Assembly: GCA_002435865.1 (NCBI GenBank)
Contig: DIWV01000010.1
Span: 124,001 to 188,000, forward strand
Source of the DNA: Cloacimonetes bacterium UBA6097
GTDB lineage: Bacteria > Cloacimonadota > Cloacimonadia > Cloacimonadales > Cloacimonadaceae
DNA length: 64,000 nucleotides
Direction: 5' to 3'
The position numbers and the translations under genes are program-made. The stretch's first letter is position 1; every line of letters starts with the position of its first letter. Below are positions 43,601 through 51,615 of this stretch, one piece after another. Under the pieces are notes generated by a model that was not told the origin of the DNA, ran no database searches, and worked only from the letters and a program-made list of their open reading frames with translations.

Positions 43601-44977
43601 ATGGAACTCCGTTTTGACTATCAGAATTTGCTTTATTCTAATTATATCCGTTGCGGAATTACAAAAGAATCCATCAGCGAACTGCAAAACAAGTGTACGG
43701 AAGCACATCAGGATGTTCTTTCTGACAGAAAAGCAAACGTTCTGGGTTTTTTTGAACTTCCACAACAGGATGTCTCCCCCATACTTGATTATCTGAAATC
43801 TATTGAACAGAAATATGATACTATGGTTGTATTGGGTATTGGCGGTTCTGCACTTGGCAACAGGGCAGTTTATTCAGCACTAAAAACCGAACTGGAACTT
43901 AAGAAGAAACTGCTTGTATGCGATAACGTTGATCCCACAATGCTGAATGATATTCTGGAGCAGATAGATTGGGATAAAACGATTTTTAACCTTATCTCAA
44001 AGAGTGGCACAACCAGCGAAACCATGGCTGTTTACATGATTATTGCCGATATCCTGAGAAAGAAATTCCCAAATGATTACAAGCAAAGAATGATTATCAC
44101 TACCGACAAAAACAAAGGCTTTTTGAGAGATATTATCAACAAAGAAAACTACCCCTCCTTTGTTGTGCCTGATAATGTGGGTGGACGTTTTTCTGTCCTG
44201 ACTGATGTGGGATTGGTTTCTTCAGCTTTCACGGGTATTAACATTAAAGCTTTACTTTCCGGTGCTGAAGCCATGATATTAAGGTTTGAACAGACAGACA
44301 TTTGGAAGAATCCTGCCTATCTTAATGGTCTTTTGCATTATCAATACATGCGTCAGGGAAAGAACATATCTGTCATGATGCCTTATGCCAATCCTCTTTA
44401 TGATACTGCTGACTGGTACAGACAGCTTTGGGCAGAAAGCCTGGGTAAAAAATATAACAGACAAGGAAAAGAAGTTTATGTCGGGCAGACTCCCGTTAAA
44501 GCACTGGGAACGACTGACCAGCATTCCCAGGTTCAGCTCTATACAGAAGGTCCGAATGATAAAATTTTCACTTTTTTAACAGTTGATAAGTTCAAACACG
44601 ATTACATTATTCCGGATATCCATCCTGACCGTGATGAAGTTAACTTTCTTGCCAATAAACCTTTAAGCAGGCTTTTGAATACTGAACGGCTGGCTACGGA
44701 AATTGCTTTAACACGTGCAGGCAGACCCAATGCCAACATTGTTTTCCCAGAGTTGAATGAATTTACGCTCGGACAGTTTATTATGATGTATCAGGTGCAG
44801 ACAGTCTTTACCGGTAAGCTGCTGAATATAGATCCGCTTGACCAACCCGGGGTGGAAGCAGGTAAGATATCCACTTATGCCATGATGGGCAAGGCAGGTT
44901 TTGATAAAGAACTGGCTTTCATAGACAAATACCTTGAAGAAAGAAATCAGTTGACAAAAAAACCCCTCACAGATTGA
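43601..44977 (+). CDS. pgi: Glucose-6-phosphate isomerase
   Basis: Interconverts glucose-6-phosphate and fructose-6-phosphate. 458 aa, the shorter bacterial form. Motifs: VLGIGGSALGNRAVY, NLISKSGTTSETMAVYMI (phosphosugar SIS site), GGRFSVLTDVGLVSSAF with the catalytic-type Glu region after it, and TTDQHSQVQLYTEGPNDK. The ATG at 43601 is preferred to a GTG two codons earlier because GGAAGGTGAG lies directly upstream. It is the last protein gene before the tRNA cluster. A terminator between pgi and the tRNAs is not obvious. Confidence 0.96.
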   Translation: MELRFDYQNLLYSNYIRCGITKESISELQNKCTEAHQDVLSDRKANVLGFFELPQQDVSPILDYLKSIEQKYDTMVVLGIGGSALGNRAVYSALKTELELKKKLLVCDNVDPTMLNDILEQIDWDKTIFNLISKSGTTSETMAVYMIIADILRKKFPNDYKQRMIITTDKNKGFLRDIINKENYPSFVVPDNVGGRFSVLTDVGLVSSAFTGINIKALLSGAEAMILRFEQTDIWKNPAYLNGLLHYQYMRQGKNISVMMPYANPLYDTADWYRQLWAESLGKKYNRQGKEVYVGQTPVKALGTTDQHSQVQLYTEGPNDKIFTFLTVDKFKHDYIIPDIHPDRDEVNFLANKPLSRLLNTERLATEIALTRAGRPNANIVFPELNEFTLGQFIMMYQVQTVFTGKLLNIDPLDQPGVEAGKISTYAMMGKAGFDKELAFIDKYLEERNQLTKKPLTD

Positions 44978-45052
44978 AAGACTAAACGTTGTTGATGGCT
45001 TTCGCAATGCTTTGTAAAGGCTATTTAACAACATTAAGTTTCTGCTCTTTCT

Positions 45053-45138
45053 GGAGGACTAGTCCTAATTGGTAAGGCAGCGGTCTTGAAAACCGCCGGG
45101 TTCTGCCCATGGGGGTTCGAGTCCCTCGTCCTCCGCCA
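45053..45138 (+). tRNA. tRNA-Ser (anticodon TGA)
   Basis: 86-nt class II tRNA with acceptor GGAGGAC paired to GTCCTCC, anticodon loop CTTGAAA giving TGA, a long variable arm, T-arm GGTTCGAGTCC and an encoded CCA. It is the first of four tRNAs. Confidence 0.95.
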
Positions 45139-45179
45139 GTTTATTTTAATAGTGTGTATACTAATAAATAAAACCTCGT

Positions 45180-45271
<92 letters not shown>

Positions 45272-45290
45272 CTGGTTTGGACAAAATATT

Positions 45291-45365
45291 AGGGCTGTCG
45301 CCAAGCGGTAAGGCACCGGGTTTTGGTCCCGACATCCGGGGGTTCGAATCCTCCCAGCCCTGCCA
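45291..45365 (+). tRNA. tRNA-Gln (anticodon TTG)
   Basis: 75-nt tRNA with acceptor AGGGCTG paired to CAGCCCT, anticodon loop TTTTGGT giving TTG, T-arm GGTTCGAATCC and an encoded CCA. Confidence 0.95.
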
Positions 45366-45382
45366 TACAAAGTTTTACCTAC

Positions 45383-45456
45383 TGGGATGTCGTCTAACGG
45401 TAGGACAGCGGACTCTGGCTCCGTACGTAGGGGTTCAAATCCTCTCATCCCAGCCA
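45383..45456 (+). tRNA. tRNA-Gln (anticodon CTG)
   Basis: 74-nt tRNA with acceptor TGGGATG paired to CATCCCA, anticodon loop CTCTGGC giving CTG, T-arm GGTTCAAATCC and an encoded CCA. It is the last of the cluster and is followed by a terminator. Confidence 0.95.
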
Positions 45457-45465
45457 TATATAAAA

Positions 45466-45497
45466 GGACAAGCAGCGATTGCTTGCCCTTTTTTTTT
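45466..45497. terminator. Terminator shared by the tRNA cluster and the trk operon
   Basis: GGACAAGCA, a 5-nt loop and TGCTTGCCC form a stem with one A-C mismatch, followed by nine T on the plus strand. On the minus strand the stem is followed by TTTTATAT, so it can also end the trkH operon. It lies between convergent units. Confidence 0.82.
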
Positions 45498-45523
45498 AAA
45501 ACATTCAAATATATAATCTACAA

Positions 45524-46999
45524 TTAAGTTAAAATACGCTTCCCATCCCTAAAGACTTTTGTTATTGCTACCAAAATAATAAGGATTTCTAAACGACCCA
45601 GTAGCATTCCAACAGTCTGAGTCCAAATAATTGTTAATGGCAACTTTACAGAAGTTAATCCATAAGTAAGTCCACTGTTTGACAAAGTGCTGGCAAACTC
45701 AAAGGCAGCATCTTTGATACTATATCCAAAAGCAGAAATAATGCAAACTCCCAAAATATAAATTCCGAAAAAAGCAGATAAAAAGAGAAATAAAGATTGT
45801 ATTATACTATAAGATATAAACAATTTTTTGTCTCCCCACCAATATGAAAGTCTCACAATCCTGCCTTTGGGACTGGTCATTTCTTTGAGTATCTGTTTAA
45901 AACTTTTAAAGATAAAATACAATCTATATTGCTTAATGCCTCCTGCAGTGGAATTGGTTCCACCACCAATCAACATCAATATCGTAATCATGAGCAAACC
46001 GAATTGAGGCCAGACGTTATAGTTGCTGATAGACAATCCAGTAGTTGTCAAAGCAGATACTGTTTCATACAAAGCAATTCTAAAAGCATGAGGAATAAAA
46101 CCATAGAGTTTTACTGTTACCAATAAAGCAATAATAGTAGTAAAAACCGGGATTAGCACAATTTGAACTTTAACTTCACCATTTCTCAGAAAAGTCTTTA
46201 ATTTTCCCCCAAATAATATATAAGCATTAAGAAAATTAAGATTACCCAAAATCATCATTACCAGTGTTATAGCTTCTATTGGCTTGGAGTTATACCAGCC
46301 AATGCTCTCTACATGGGTGGAAAAACCTCCCGTTGATAAAGCTGCAAACGCATGATTAACAGCATCAAACCAAGTCATACCGGCTATTTTTAAAGCTCCA
46401 ATTCCAACAAATGCATAAGTTGAATAAATAAGCATTACCAATCTGGCGGAATGACGTATCTGAGGTACTAATAAGTCAGCTTTGCCTTCAACCTGGGATA
46501 ATCCTGCTCCCGTGAAGCCATTTGACAGACTGATCAAGAAAATTGCTATGCCTGCACCTCCGGCATATTGCATTATACTCCGCCACAAAAAAAGCATTTT
46601 TGTTGTTATAGTATAGTCGATTAATGTCAAACCTGTGGTAGTATAACCACTCATAGCCTCAAAATATGCATGTGAGAAGTTTAAGCGCTTTAACATGATA
46701 AACGGTACTGCAGATAAAGCACACATAACTATCCATGTCAATGAAACGGAAACAGCTGCTTCCTCATAAGACATAGCATTATCACCATGCTTACCCATTA
46801 ACTTGCCAAAGATTATATATAAAAGCACAGCACCTAAAGCCGGAAAAATAAAGGCACCAATATCTGATTGTTCTGATTGATTAAATAGAAGATATATCAA
46901 TGGAGTTAGTAAGAGACCGCCCATAACCAGCATCATAGAACCAAAGTAGTAGAGAATTTTCCTATAGCTGTCTATCATCAGTTTAAAGCGAAAAGGCAT
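45524..46999 (-). CDS. trkH: Trk/Ktr potassium uptake channel subunit TrkH
   Basis: 491-aa polytopic inner-membrane K+ translocator. The four pore-loop/filter segments are visible: SGYTTTGLTLI, AALSTGGFSTHVES, SALTTTGLSIS and STLSNSGLTYG, each with the filter Gly. Many hydrophobic helices surround them, and GGGTNSTAGGIKQYRL is a conserved TrkH stretch. ATG 46999 is used (a TTG one codon earlier is also possible); GAGG precedes it. It is the last gene of a six-gene minus-strand operon, 10 nt after a TrkA-like RCK protein. It would import K+, coupled to H+ or Na+ and gated by nucleotide-binding RCK subunits. Confidence 0.94.
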   Translation of the reverse strand: MPFRFKLMIDSYRKILYYFGSMMLVMGGLLLTPLIYLLFNQSEQSDIGAFIFPALGAVLLYIIFGKLMGKHGDNAMSYEEAAVSVSLTWIVMCALSAVPFIMLKRLNFSHAYFEAMSGYTTTGLTLIDYTITTKMLFLWRSIMQYAGGAGIAIFLISLSNGFTGAGLSQVEGKADLLVPQIRHSARLVMLIYSTYAFVGIGALKIAGMTWFDAVNHAFAALSTGGFSTHVESIGWYNSKPIEAITLVMMILGNLNFLNAYILFGGKLKTFLRNGEVKVQIVLIPVFTTIIALLVTVKLYGFIPHAFRIALYETVSALTTTGLSISNYNVWPQFGLLMITILMLIGGGTNSTAGGIKQYRLYFIFKSFKQILKEMTSPKGRIVRLSYWWGDKKLFISYSIIQSLFLFLSAFFGIYILGVCIISAFGYSIKDAAFEFASTLSNSGLTYGLTSVKLPLTIIWTQTVGMLLGRLEILIILVAITKVFRDGKRILT

Positions 47000-47009
47000 C
47001 AATCAACCT

Positions 47010-47672
47010 CTATACAGATGTTCCTGTAATCATTCTTACTACATTTGCATGGTTTTCAGGAATACTCAGCACAATAATCTTATCCCCGGCTTGGAGTATC
47101 GTGTCTCCGTTTGGAACAATTACATTTTCATCTCTGAGAATGCTCACCAATAAAGATTGATCAGGTCTGCTCAGATTTTTGATTGGAATGTTGAGAACTG
47201 GACTTGTATCACTAAGTTTGAACTCAGTGAGTAATATCTTTCCTTCTTCAGTGGGAAAAACTGAAATGATTTCGTCCATCTGAACACTTTGCTCAATCAT
47301 CTGGGAAATAATCTCTGTCGTGGAAAAAGCCTTACAGCCCAATAGATTAAATATTTCTGTGTTTTCCGGGTCATTAACCAAAGCAAGTGTTTTGGATATA
47401 CCAAATTCCATTTTAGCCTGCTGGGATATGGTTAAATTATCTTCGTCCCGGGTAGTAACAGCAATTATCAAATCACAATAGTAAGCATCTGCATCCCTTA
47501 AGGTTTCTGGCCTGCTGGCATCTCCGGTTATAATAGTAGCGTTAGTTCTCCTTGACATATCTTCTGCTTCTATAGGATCAGATGTAATAACAGTCACACG
47601 GTAACCTTTAGACAAGAAACTTTTAGCCAAAAAATAGGGTAACCTGCCTTCTCCTGCAATTATTATATGCAT
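47010..47672 (-). CDS. trkA: TrkA-like RCK protein with RCK_N and RCK_C domains
   Basis: 220-aa cytoplasmic regulatory subunit for TrkH. The RCK_N Rossmann domain (residues 1-120) begins MHIIIAGEGRLPYFLAKSFL, where the GxGxxG loop ends in Pro instead of Gly, and continues with VTVITSD, TIITGDASRPETLRDA and LIIAVTTRDEDN. The C-terminal RCK_C domain (about 135-215) has LLVSILRDENVIVPNGDTIL and AGDKIIVLS. The altered third Gly could affect NAD/ATP binding. It lies between trkH and a second RCK_N protein with 7-nt gaps. Full-length TrkA has two RCK units; here the functions seem split over two genes. Confidence 0.9.
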   Translation of the reverse strand: MHIIIAGEGRLPYFLAKSFLSKGYRVTVITSDPIEAEDMSRRTNATIITGDASRPETLRDADAYYCDLIIAVTTRDEDNLTISQQAKMEFGISKTLALVNDPENTEIFNLLGCKAFSTTEIISQMIEQSVQMDEIISVFPTEEGKILLTEFKLSDTSPVLNIPIKNLSRPDQSLLVSILRDENVIVPNGDTILQAGDKIIVLSIPENHANVVRMITGTSV

Positions 47673-47679
47673 AGATATC

Positions 47680-48087
47680 TCATCCTTCCGTTCGCTTTAT
47701 TAATTCATCTGCAGCTATTATAATGGGACAGATTGTATTGATATTGAGGTTTTTATAAACAATATCGCGTTGAGGGTCATTTACTCGAGCTATAACAAAT
47801 GGTACTTTATAAATATCCTTGGCGATTTGAGCTAACATCAGATTGGTATTGTCATTATTAGTTAAAGCATAGAACATATCAGCCTTATTTATTTTAGCAT
47901 TTTGTAAGACAGAACTTTCAGCGGCATCACCCCCGATTGTAAAGCCACTAAAGTCACTGCTAAGACCTTCAAATGCTCCTGTGTCCTTGTCAATTATTAC
48001 AATACTATGTCCCAGCCGGCTTAAACGGTTGACCAAAATTGTACCAAGTCTTCCGCAACCTACAATAATAATATATTTATGGCTCAT
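47680..48087 (-). CDS. TrkA-N (RCK_N) single-domain protein
   Basis: 135-aa protein consisting of one RCK_N nucleotide-binding domain: YIIIVGCGRLGTILVNRLSR has the intact GxGxxG, followed by IVIIDKD, TIGGDAAESSVLQNA and ALTNNDNTNLMLAQIAK. There is no RCK_C domain. With the neighbouring trkA-like gene it would supply the two RCK_N domains of a classical TrkA, this one with the canonical binding loop. It follows the response-regulator gene by 3 nt. Confidence 0.9.
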   Translation of the reverse strand: MSHKYIIIVGCGRLGTILVNRLSRLGHSIVIIDKDTGAFEGLSSDFSGFTIGGDAAESSVLQNAKINKADMFYALTNNDNTNLMLAQIAKDIYKVPFVIARVNDPQRDIVYKNLNINTICPIIIAADELIKRTEG

Positions 48088-48090
48088 AAT

Positions 48091-48780
48091 TCACTTTCTT
48101 AATATTGTTGACATCATATCCAATAAATCGGCAGAATTGGCTTCCATTGAAGTTATTCTTTTTAGGTTTTCCAGAGCAGGTTGATAGTCAGCATCAAACC
48201 TGATAGCCATCTGATACGCTTGTGAAGCTGCAACGATATCCCCAAGAACCTCATTAATTGCCCCTAATAGATTATAAGCTTCTGCTGATTCAGGTTTTTG
48301 TGTTAAAGCTTTCTTTATAGCATCATGTGCTTTATGAAACTCTCTTTGCTTAATATACAATTTTGCTAATTCAATAAACTCATGATACTCAATAACACTT
48401 TGTTCTGAAAGATGCTGGCGGGATATAATCTTATCAACTATATTCCTTAATGTAGCAGGTTCCAGAGGTTTTGACACAAAATCAACTGCTCCATATTTCA
48501 TTGCCTGAACTGCATTTTCTACAGAACCATAAGCTGTTATCATTATTACATTTACAGAAATCTGATTTTCATATATCTGTTTAAGGATTTTCATTCCGTC
48601 GATGCCTGGCAATCTTATATCTAAAAAAGCTATATCCCATTTTTCTTCATTTAATCTTTTTAATCCTTCATTACCATCATTACATTGTTGTATAAAATAG
48701 CCGTTTTTAGCGAAAGAAGCTGCTATTGTTTTAGTTATGTTTATTTCGTCGTCGATTATCAGCATTTTTATTTGTGACAT
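48091..48780 (-). CDS. Response regulator with receiver and TPR domains
   Basis: 229-aa signalling protein. The receiver domain (residues 1-120) has the acidic pair IIDDE, the phospho-acceptor Asp54 in AFLDIRLPGIDGM, ITAYGSVENAVQAMKYGA and the Lys in VSKPLEP. The C-terminal half (about 140-225) contains TPR-like repeats (LAKLYIKQREFHKAHDAIKK, AEAYNLLGAINEVLGDIVAA). It has no DNA-binding or enzymatic output, so phosphorylation probably alters protein-protein contacts. It sits between the kinase gene and the RCK genes in the same operon. Confidence 0.9.
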   Translation of the reverse strand: MSQIKMLIIDDEINITKTIAASFAKNGYFIQQCNDGNEGLKRLNEEKWDIAFLDIRLPGIDGMKILKQIYENQISVNVIMITAYGSVENAVQAMKYGAVDFVSKPLEPATLRNIVDKIISRQHLSEQSVIEYHEFIELAKLYIKQREFHKAHDAIKKALTQKPESAEAYNLLGAINEVLGDIVAASQAYQMAIRFDADYQPALENLKRITSMEANSADLLDMMSTILRK

Positions 48781-48805
48781 GTCTTACCTCCTCAAAGAGT
48801 ATATT

Positions 48806-50650
48806 TTAAGCTACATGTAATGTAAAGAAGAATGTACTTCCTTTCCCGGGTTCAGATTCAACCCATATTGTTCCGCCATGAGCTCTGACAATTTCTTTAC
48901 TAATAGAAAGACCCAGACCTGTTCCACCTGTATTTAAGGGTGACGCTACCTGAAAGAACTTATCAAAAACTTTATTTTGGAATTCATATGGTATGCCGAT
49001 TCCGTTGTCTGTAACACTGATTTGAGCAAATTCACCTGCCTTAATCGCTTTAATCAGGATTTCACCATTTTTGGGTGTAAACCTTAGGGCGTTACTTAGC
49101 AAGTTTGTGAGTATCCAGGCTATTTTGCTGTAATCTCCATCCACCTGCAGATTTTGTTCTATTTCTGAAGTTATAGTAATTTCTTTGTCCTTAGCCACTG
49201 CTTTGAAACCATGCAGTGTTTTGGTGATTATACTTTCAACTGAAATGTTTTCAAAATTCAAATCTATCTTTCCAGCCTCAATCTTTGATATATCCAAAAG
49301 ATCGCTAATCAGAGATTTAAGCCTTTGTGTGTCTTCAACTGCAATTTGTAATAGTTCTTTTTCAGCATCGTCAAGTTTTTCCTCTGCTGTTTCTTTTAAT
49401 AAAGATATGCTCATATTTATGCTTGTCAGCGGTGTTTTAAGCTCATGAGAAGCTATCATCAGAAATTCGCTTTTGAGTTTATCTATGTTCTTAAGCTGTG
49501 TTATGTCCTGTAACAGAATCATTACACCAATAAGCTCACCCGATTGTAAAAAGACAGGAGTCAGATAAAATTGCAGATATTGTTTAGTGCTTGCCATTTC
49601 ATTAATCAGGATGTTTTGTCCTTCAGTGAATACGGGAGAATTACCTTTTTCTGCTGCTGTTTTGATAAAATCAAACAATACTTCATGCCTGACAATTTCT
49701 AATATATGTTTTCCTATGCATGTTTTGGGGTCAGTATTAAAAAATCTGGCTCCGGATAAATTAACAATTGCTATATGATAATCTGTATCCAATAGAAAGA
49801 GACCATCATCCATATTCTGAAGAATAGCTTCATTTATTTGCTTCTCTTTCAAAATACTGCGGATATTCATTTCGTGATATTCACTCAGCTTTTTAGCCAT
49901 GTGGTTAAATTCACTACTCACTACACCAAGTTCATCAGTAGCCTGGTAATCAATTCTAACTGTGTAATCTCCACCTGCTATCTTTTCCAAAGCCCTCATC
50001 ATATTTTTTAATGGTCTTACTATTATGGAAGATAAAGAAAGACTGAAAACAATTGCCAGTATAATGCCCAGTATACCAATCAGGATAAGTGAAAAAGTTG
50101 CTTTTCTGGCTATAAGTTTAGCTGTATTACTTGAATTGAACATTGTGCTTTGATTTACCTGCATGATTTGCGTACAATATTGTCTGACTTTGTTCAAATT
50201 CGGTCTTATCTTTAGGTGTAACAAATCATCCTTTTCAGGCGCAGTCAAATTATTCTGTTGTAACAAGGATTGTACATTCATCAGATAAAGCCTGTATGAT
50301 TGTTCCAGATTCTTTGCTGCTAATGCTTCACCTTTCTCAGTAAAATTTCCCTTTTCGATTAGCAGCCATTCTTCAAAACGCAGTTGTTCATCCAGCATTT
50401 TTTCCAGATTAGCAACTCTATTAGCCAGTGAATAATCATATAAAAGCCTGTAGTGTTGTTCAATTGAATCAAGCATATGGTTCATGGCTTCTATACTAAG
50501 ATAGTTTTGTTTTAAAATTGCATCACTTGCTTTTCCCAATTTTAGCAGACTTGTTAGCGAAACAGAAAATATAATTAGCAGAATAAGCAGAACCAGACCA
50601 AATCCCAGCAGGATTTTGCCTCTTAAATTGAATCTGATAAAAGATTTCAT
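48806..50650 (-). CDS. Sensor histidine kinase (HAMP-PAS-HisKA-HATPase)
   Basis: 614-aa inner-membrane kinase. Two transmembrane helices (about residues 13-36 and 186-207) flank a helical periplasmic sensor of about 150 residues. A HAMP domain follows (VRPLKNMMRALEKIAGGDYT, about 211-260), then a PAS domain (ILQNMDDGLFLLDTDYHIAI), the H-box SHELKTPLTS with His402, the N-box LLSNALRFTPKNGE, DNGIGIPYEF and GGTGLGLSISKEI. All catalytic boxes are intact. The start overlaps the stop of the upstream receiver gene by 4 nt. The signal is unknown; operon context with K+ uptake suggests osmotic or ionic sensing. Confidence 0.94.
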   Translation of the reverse strand: MKSFIRFNLRGKILLGFGLVLLILLIIFSVSLTSLLKLGKASDAILKQNYLSIEAMNHMLDSIEQHYRLLYDYSLANRVANLEKMLDEQLRFEEWLLIEKGNFTEKGEALAAKNLEQSYRLYLMNVQSLLQQNNLTAPEKDDLLHLKIRPNLNKVRQYCTQIMQVNQSTMFNSSNTAKLIARKATFSLILIGILGIILAIVFSLSLSSIIVRPLKNMMRALEKIAGGDYTVRIDYQATDELGVVSSEFNHMAKKLSEYHEMNIRSILKEKQINEAILQNMDDGLFLLDTDYHIAIVNLSGARFFNTDPKTCIGKHILEIVRHEVLFDFIKTAAEKGNSPVFTEGQNILINEMASTKQYLQFYLTPVFLQSGELIGVMILLQDITQLKNIDKLKSEFLMIASHELKTPLTSINMSISLLKETAEEKLDDAEKELLQIAVEDTQRLKSLISDLLDISKIEAGKIDLNFENISVESIITKTLHGFKAVAKDKEITITSEIEQNLQVDGDYSKIAWILTNLLSNALRFTPKNGEILIKAIKAGEFAQISVTDNGIGIPYEFQNKVFDKFFQVASPLNTGGTGLGLSISKEIVRAHGGTIWVESEPGKGSTFFFTLHVA

Positions 50651-51006
50651 GAAGTTATAACTTTTTGTACTATCTGCCTTAAATCAGAAGGTGCAAATGG
50701 TTTTTCCAAAAAATCAGCAGCTCCTTCTTTCATCGCCTCTACTGCTGTTTGGATTGACCCATGAGCACTTATTACAATTACTTTCATGTCAGGATAAAGC
50801 TTCCTGGTAGTTTTCAAAATCTCCATCCCATCAATTCCTGGCAGCTTTAAGTCTAATAAAAGCAAGTTAAATGATTCCCCGGTCAATTTTCTCAATGCTT
50901 CTTCGCCATTGATTGCATCATCGATTGCATAGTCACCTGTTTCCAGGCAACGCCTAACCGTTAAACGGATATTTTTCTCATCATCCAGAACTAATATTTT
51001 GTACAT
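50647..51006 (-). CDS. Single-domain response regulator (CheY-like)
   Basis: 119-aa receiver without an output domain. VLDDEKNIR carries the acidic pair, Asp52 in LLLDLKLPGIDGM is the phospho-acceptor, SAHGSIQTAVEAMKEGA holds the conserved Ser/Thr-type switch residue, and LEKPFAP the Lys. It is the first gene of the operon and is coupled to the kinase gene by a 4-nt overlap. It may act as a phosphate sink or as an intermediate between the kinase and the TPR regulator. Confidence 0.92.
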   Translation of the reverse strand: MYKILVLDDEKNIRLTVRRCLETGDYAIDDAINGEEALRKLTGESFNLLLLDLKLPGIDGMEILKTTRKLYPDMKVIVISAHGSIQTAVEAMKEGAADFLEKPFAPSDLRQIVQKVITS

Positions 51007-51223
51007 GATTCCTCAATTTAGTCCAGTCAATGTAGTCTTATTGCTTTGTCAAGATATTTGCATAACATTGAAGTGGTAGATAAATATGATTATTGATCAT
51101 TTGGAGCTTACCATAATAGAATAACAGATGGATGAATAAAGAATGTTACTGCATGTAGGAGCTGATAGTAAGCTTTAATATAGACTGCAGCATTAGATTA
51201 CTCTTTCATTTCCTTAAAACAAA

Positions 51224-51300
51224 CCGGGTACTTCCCGGGTAGTTCCCGGGTAATTCCCGGGTGAAACCCGGGAACTACCTGAGAATAACCTGAGTACAGC
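51224..51300. repeat. 11-bp unit array D, hairpin-forming
   Basis: Seven consecutive 11-bp units in perfect register: CCGGGTACTTC, CCGGGTAGTTC, CCGGGTAATTC, CCGGGTGAAAC, CCGGGAACTAC, CTGAGAATAAC, CTGAGTACAGC. The first three run forward. The last part reads as their inverted complement (GAACTACC pairs with GGTAGTTC), with a 14-bp perfect stem at the centre. It lies in the 609-nt gene-free stretch 51007-51615. Confidence 0.93.
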
Positions 51301-51425
51301 CCATGTCTTTAATAAGAGAGATTTAAGAAAGAAAGATGACTTTAGTCAATGCTCGTTAGTAAATAAGTGGCGCCTTTATGTTAAAGGGGTTTTGAAAAAT
51401 TGAGTAAGATAAATTGAGGAAAGCA

Positions 51426-51560
51426 CCCTTTTGCAAAAAGGGGCTACTCACTATTCTCTCTGTGTCTCTGGGGAAATAAACGGACAGGCACAAGACCTGT
51501 CCCTACGTGCATAAAATCAGCATGGATCCCTGCCTGCGCAGGTACGACGGGAAAGCGTTG
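51426..51560. repeat. Hairpin repeats in the spacer upstream of the receiver-kinase operon
   Basis: The spacer 51007-51615 has no gene but several palindromes besides array D. About 51427-51444 is CCCTTTT-GCA-AAAAGGGG. 51482-51502 is GGACAGG-CACAAGA-CCTGTCC followed by CTACG. CCTGCGCAGG lies near 51533. The 51482 hairpin recurs in inverted orientation at 60169-60189 with the complementary loop, so it is a dispersed repeat. Confidence 0.85.
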
Positions 51561-51615
51561 TTTTTATCTCATTGTAATAAAAATATGGATGATACGAAAC
51601 ATAATAAGTTATTTG

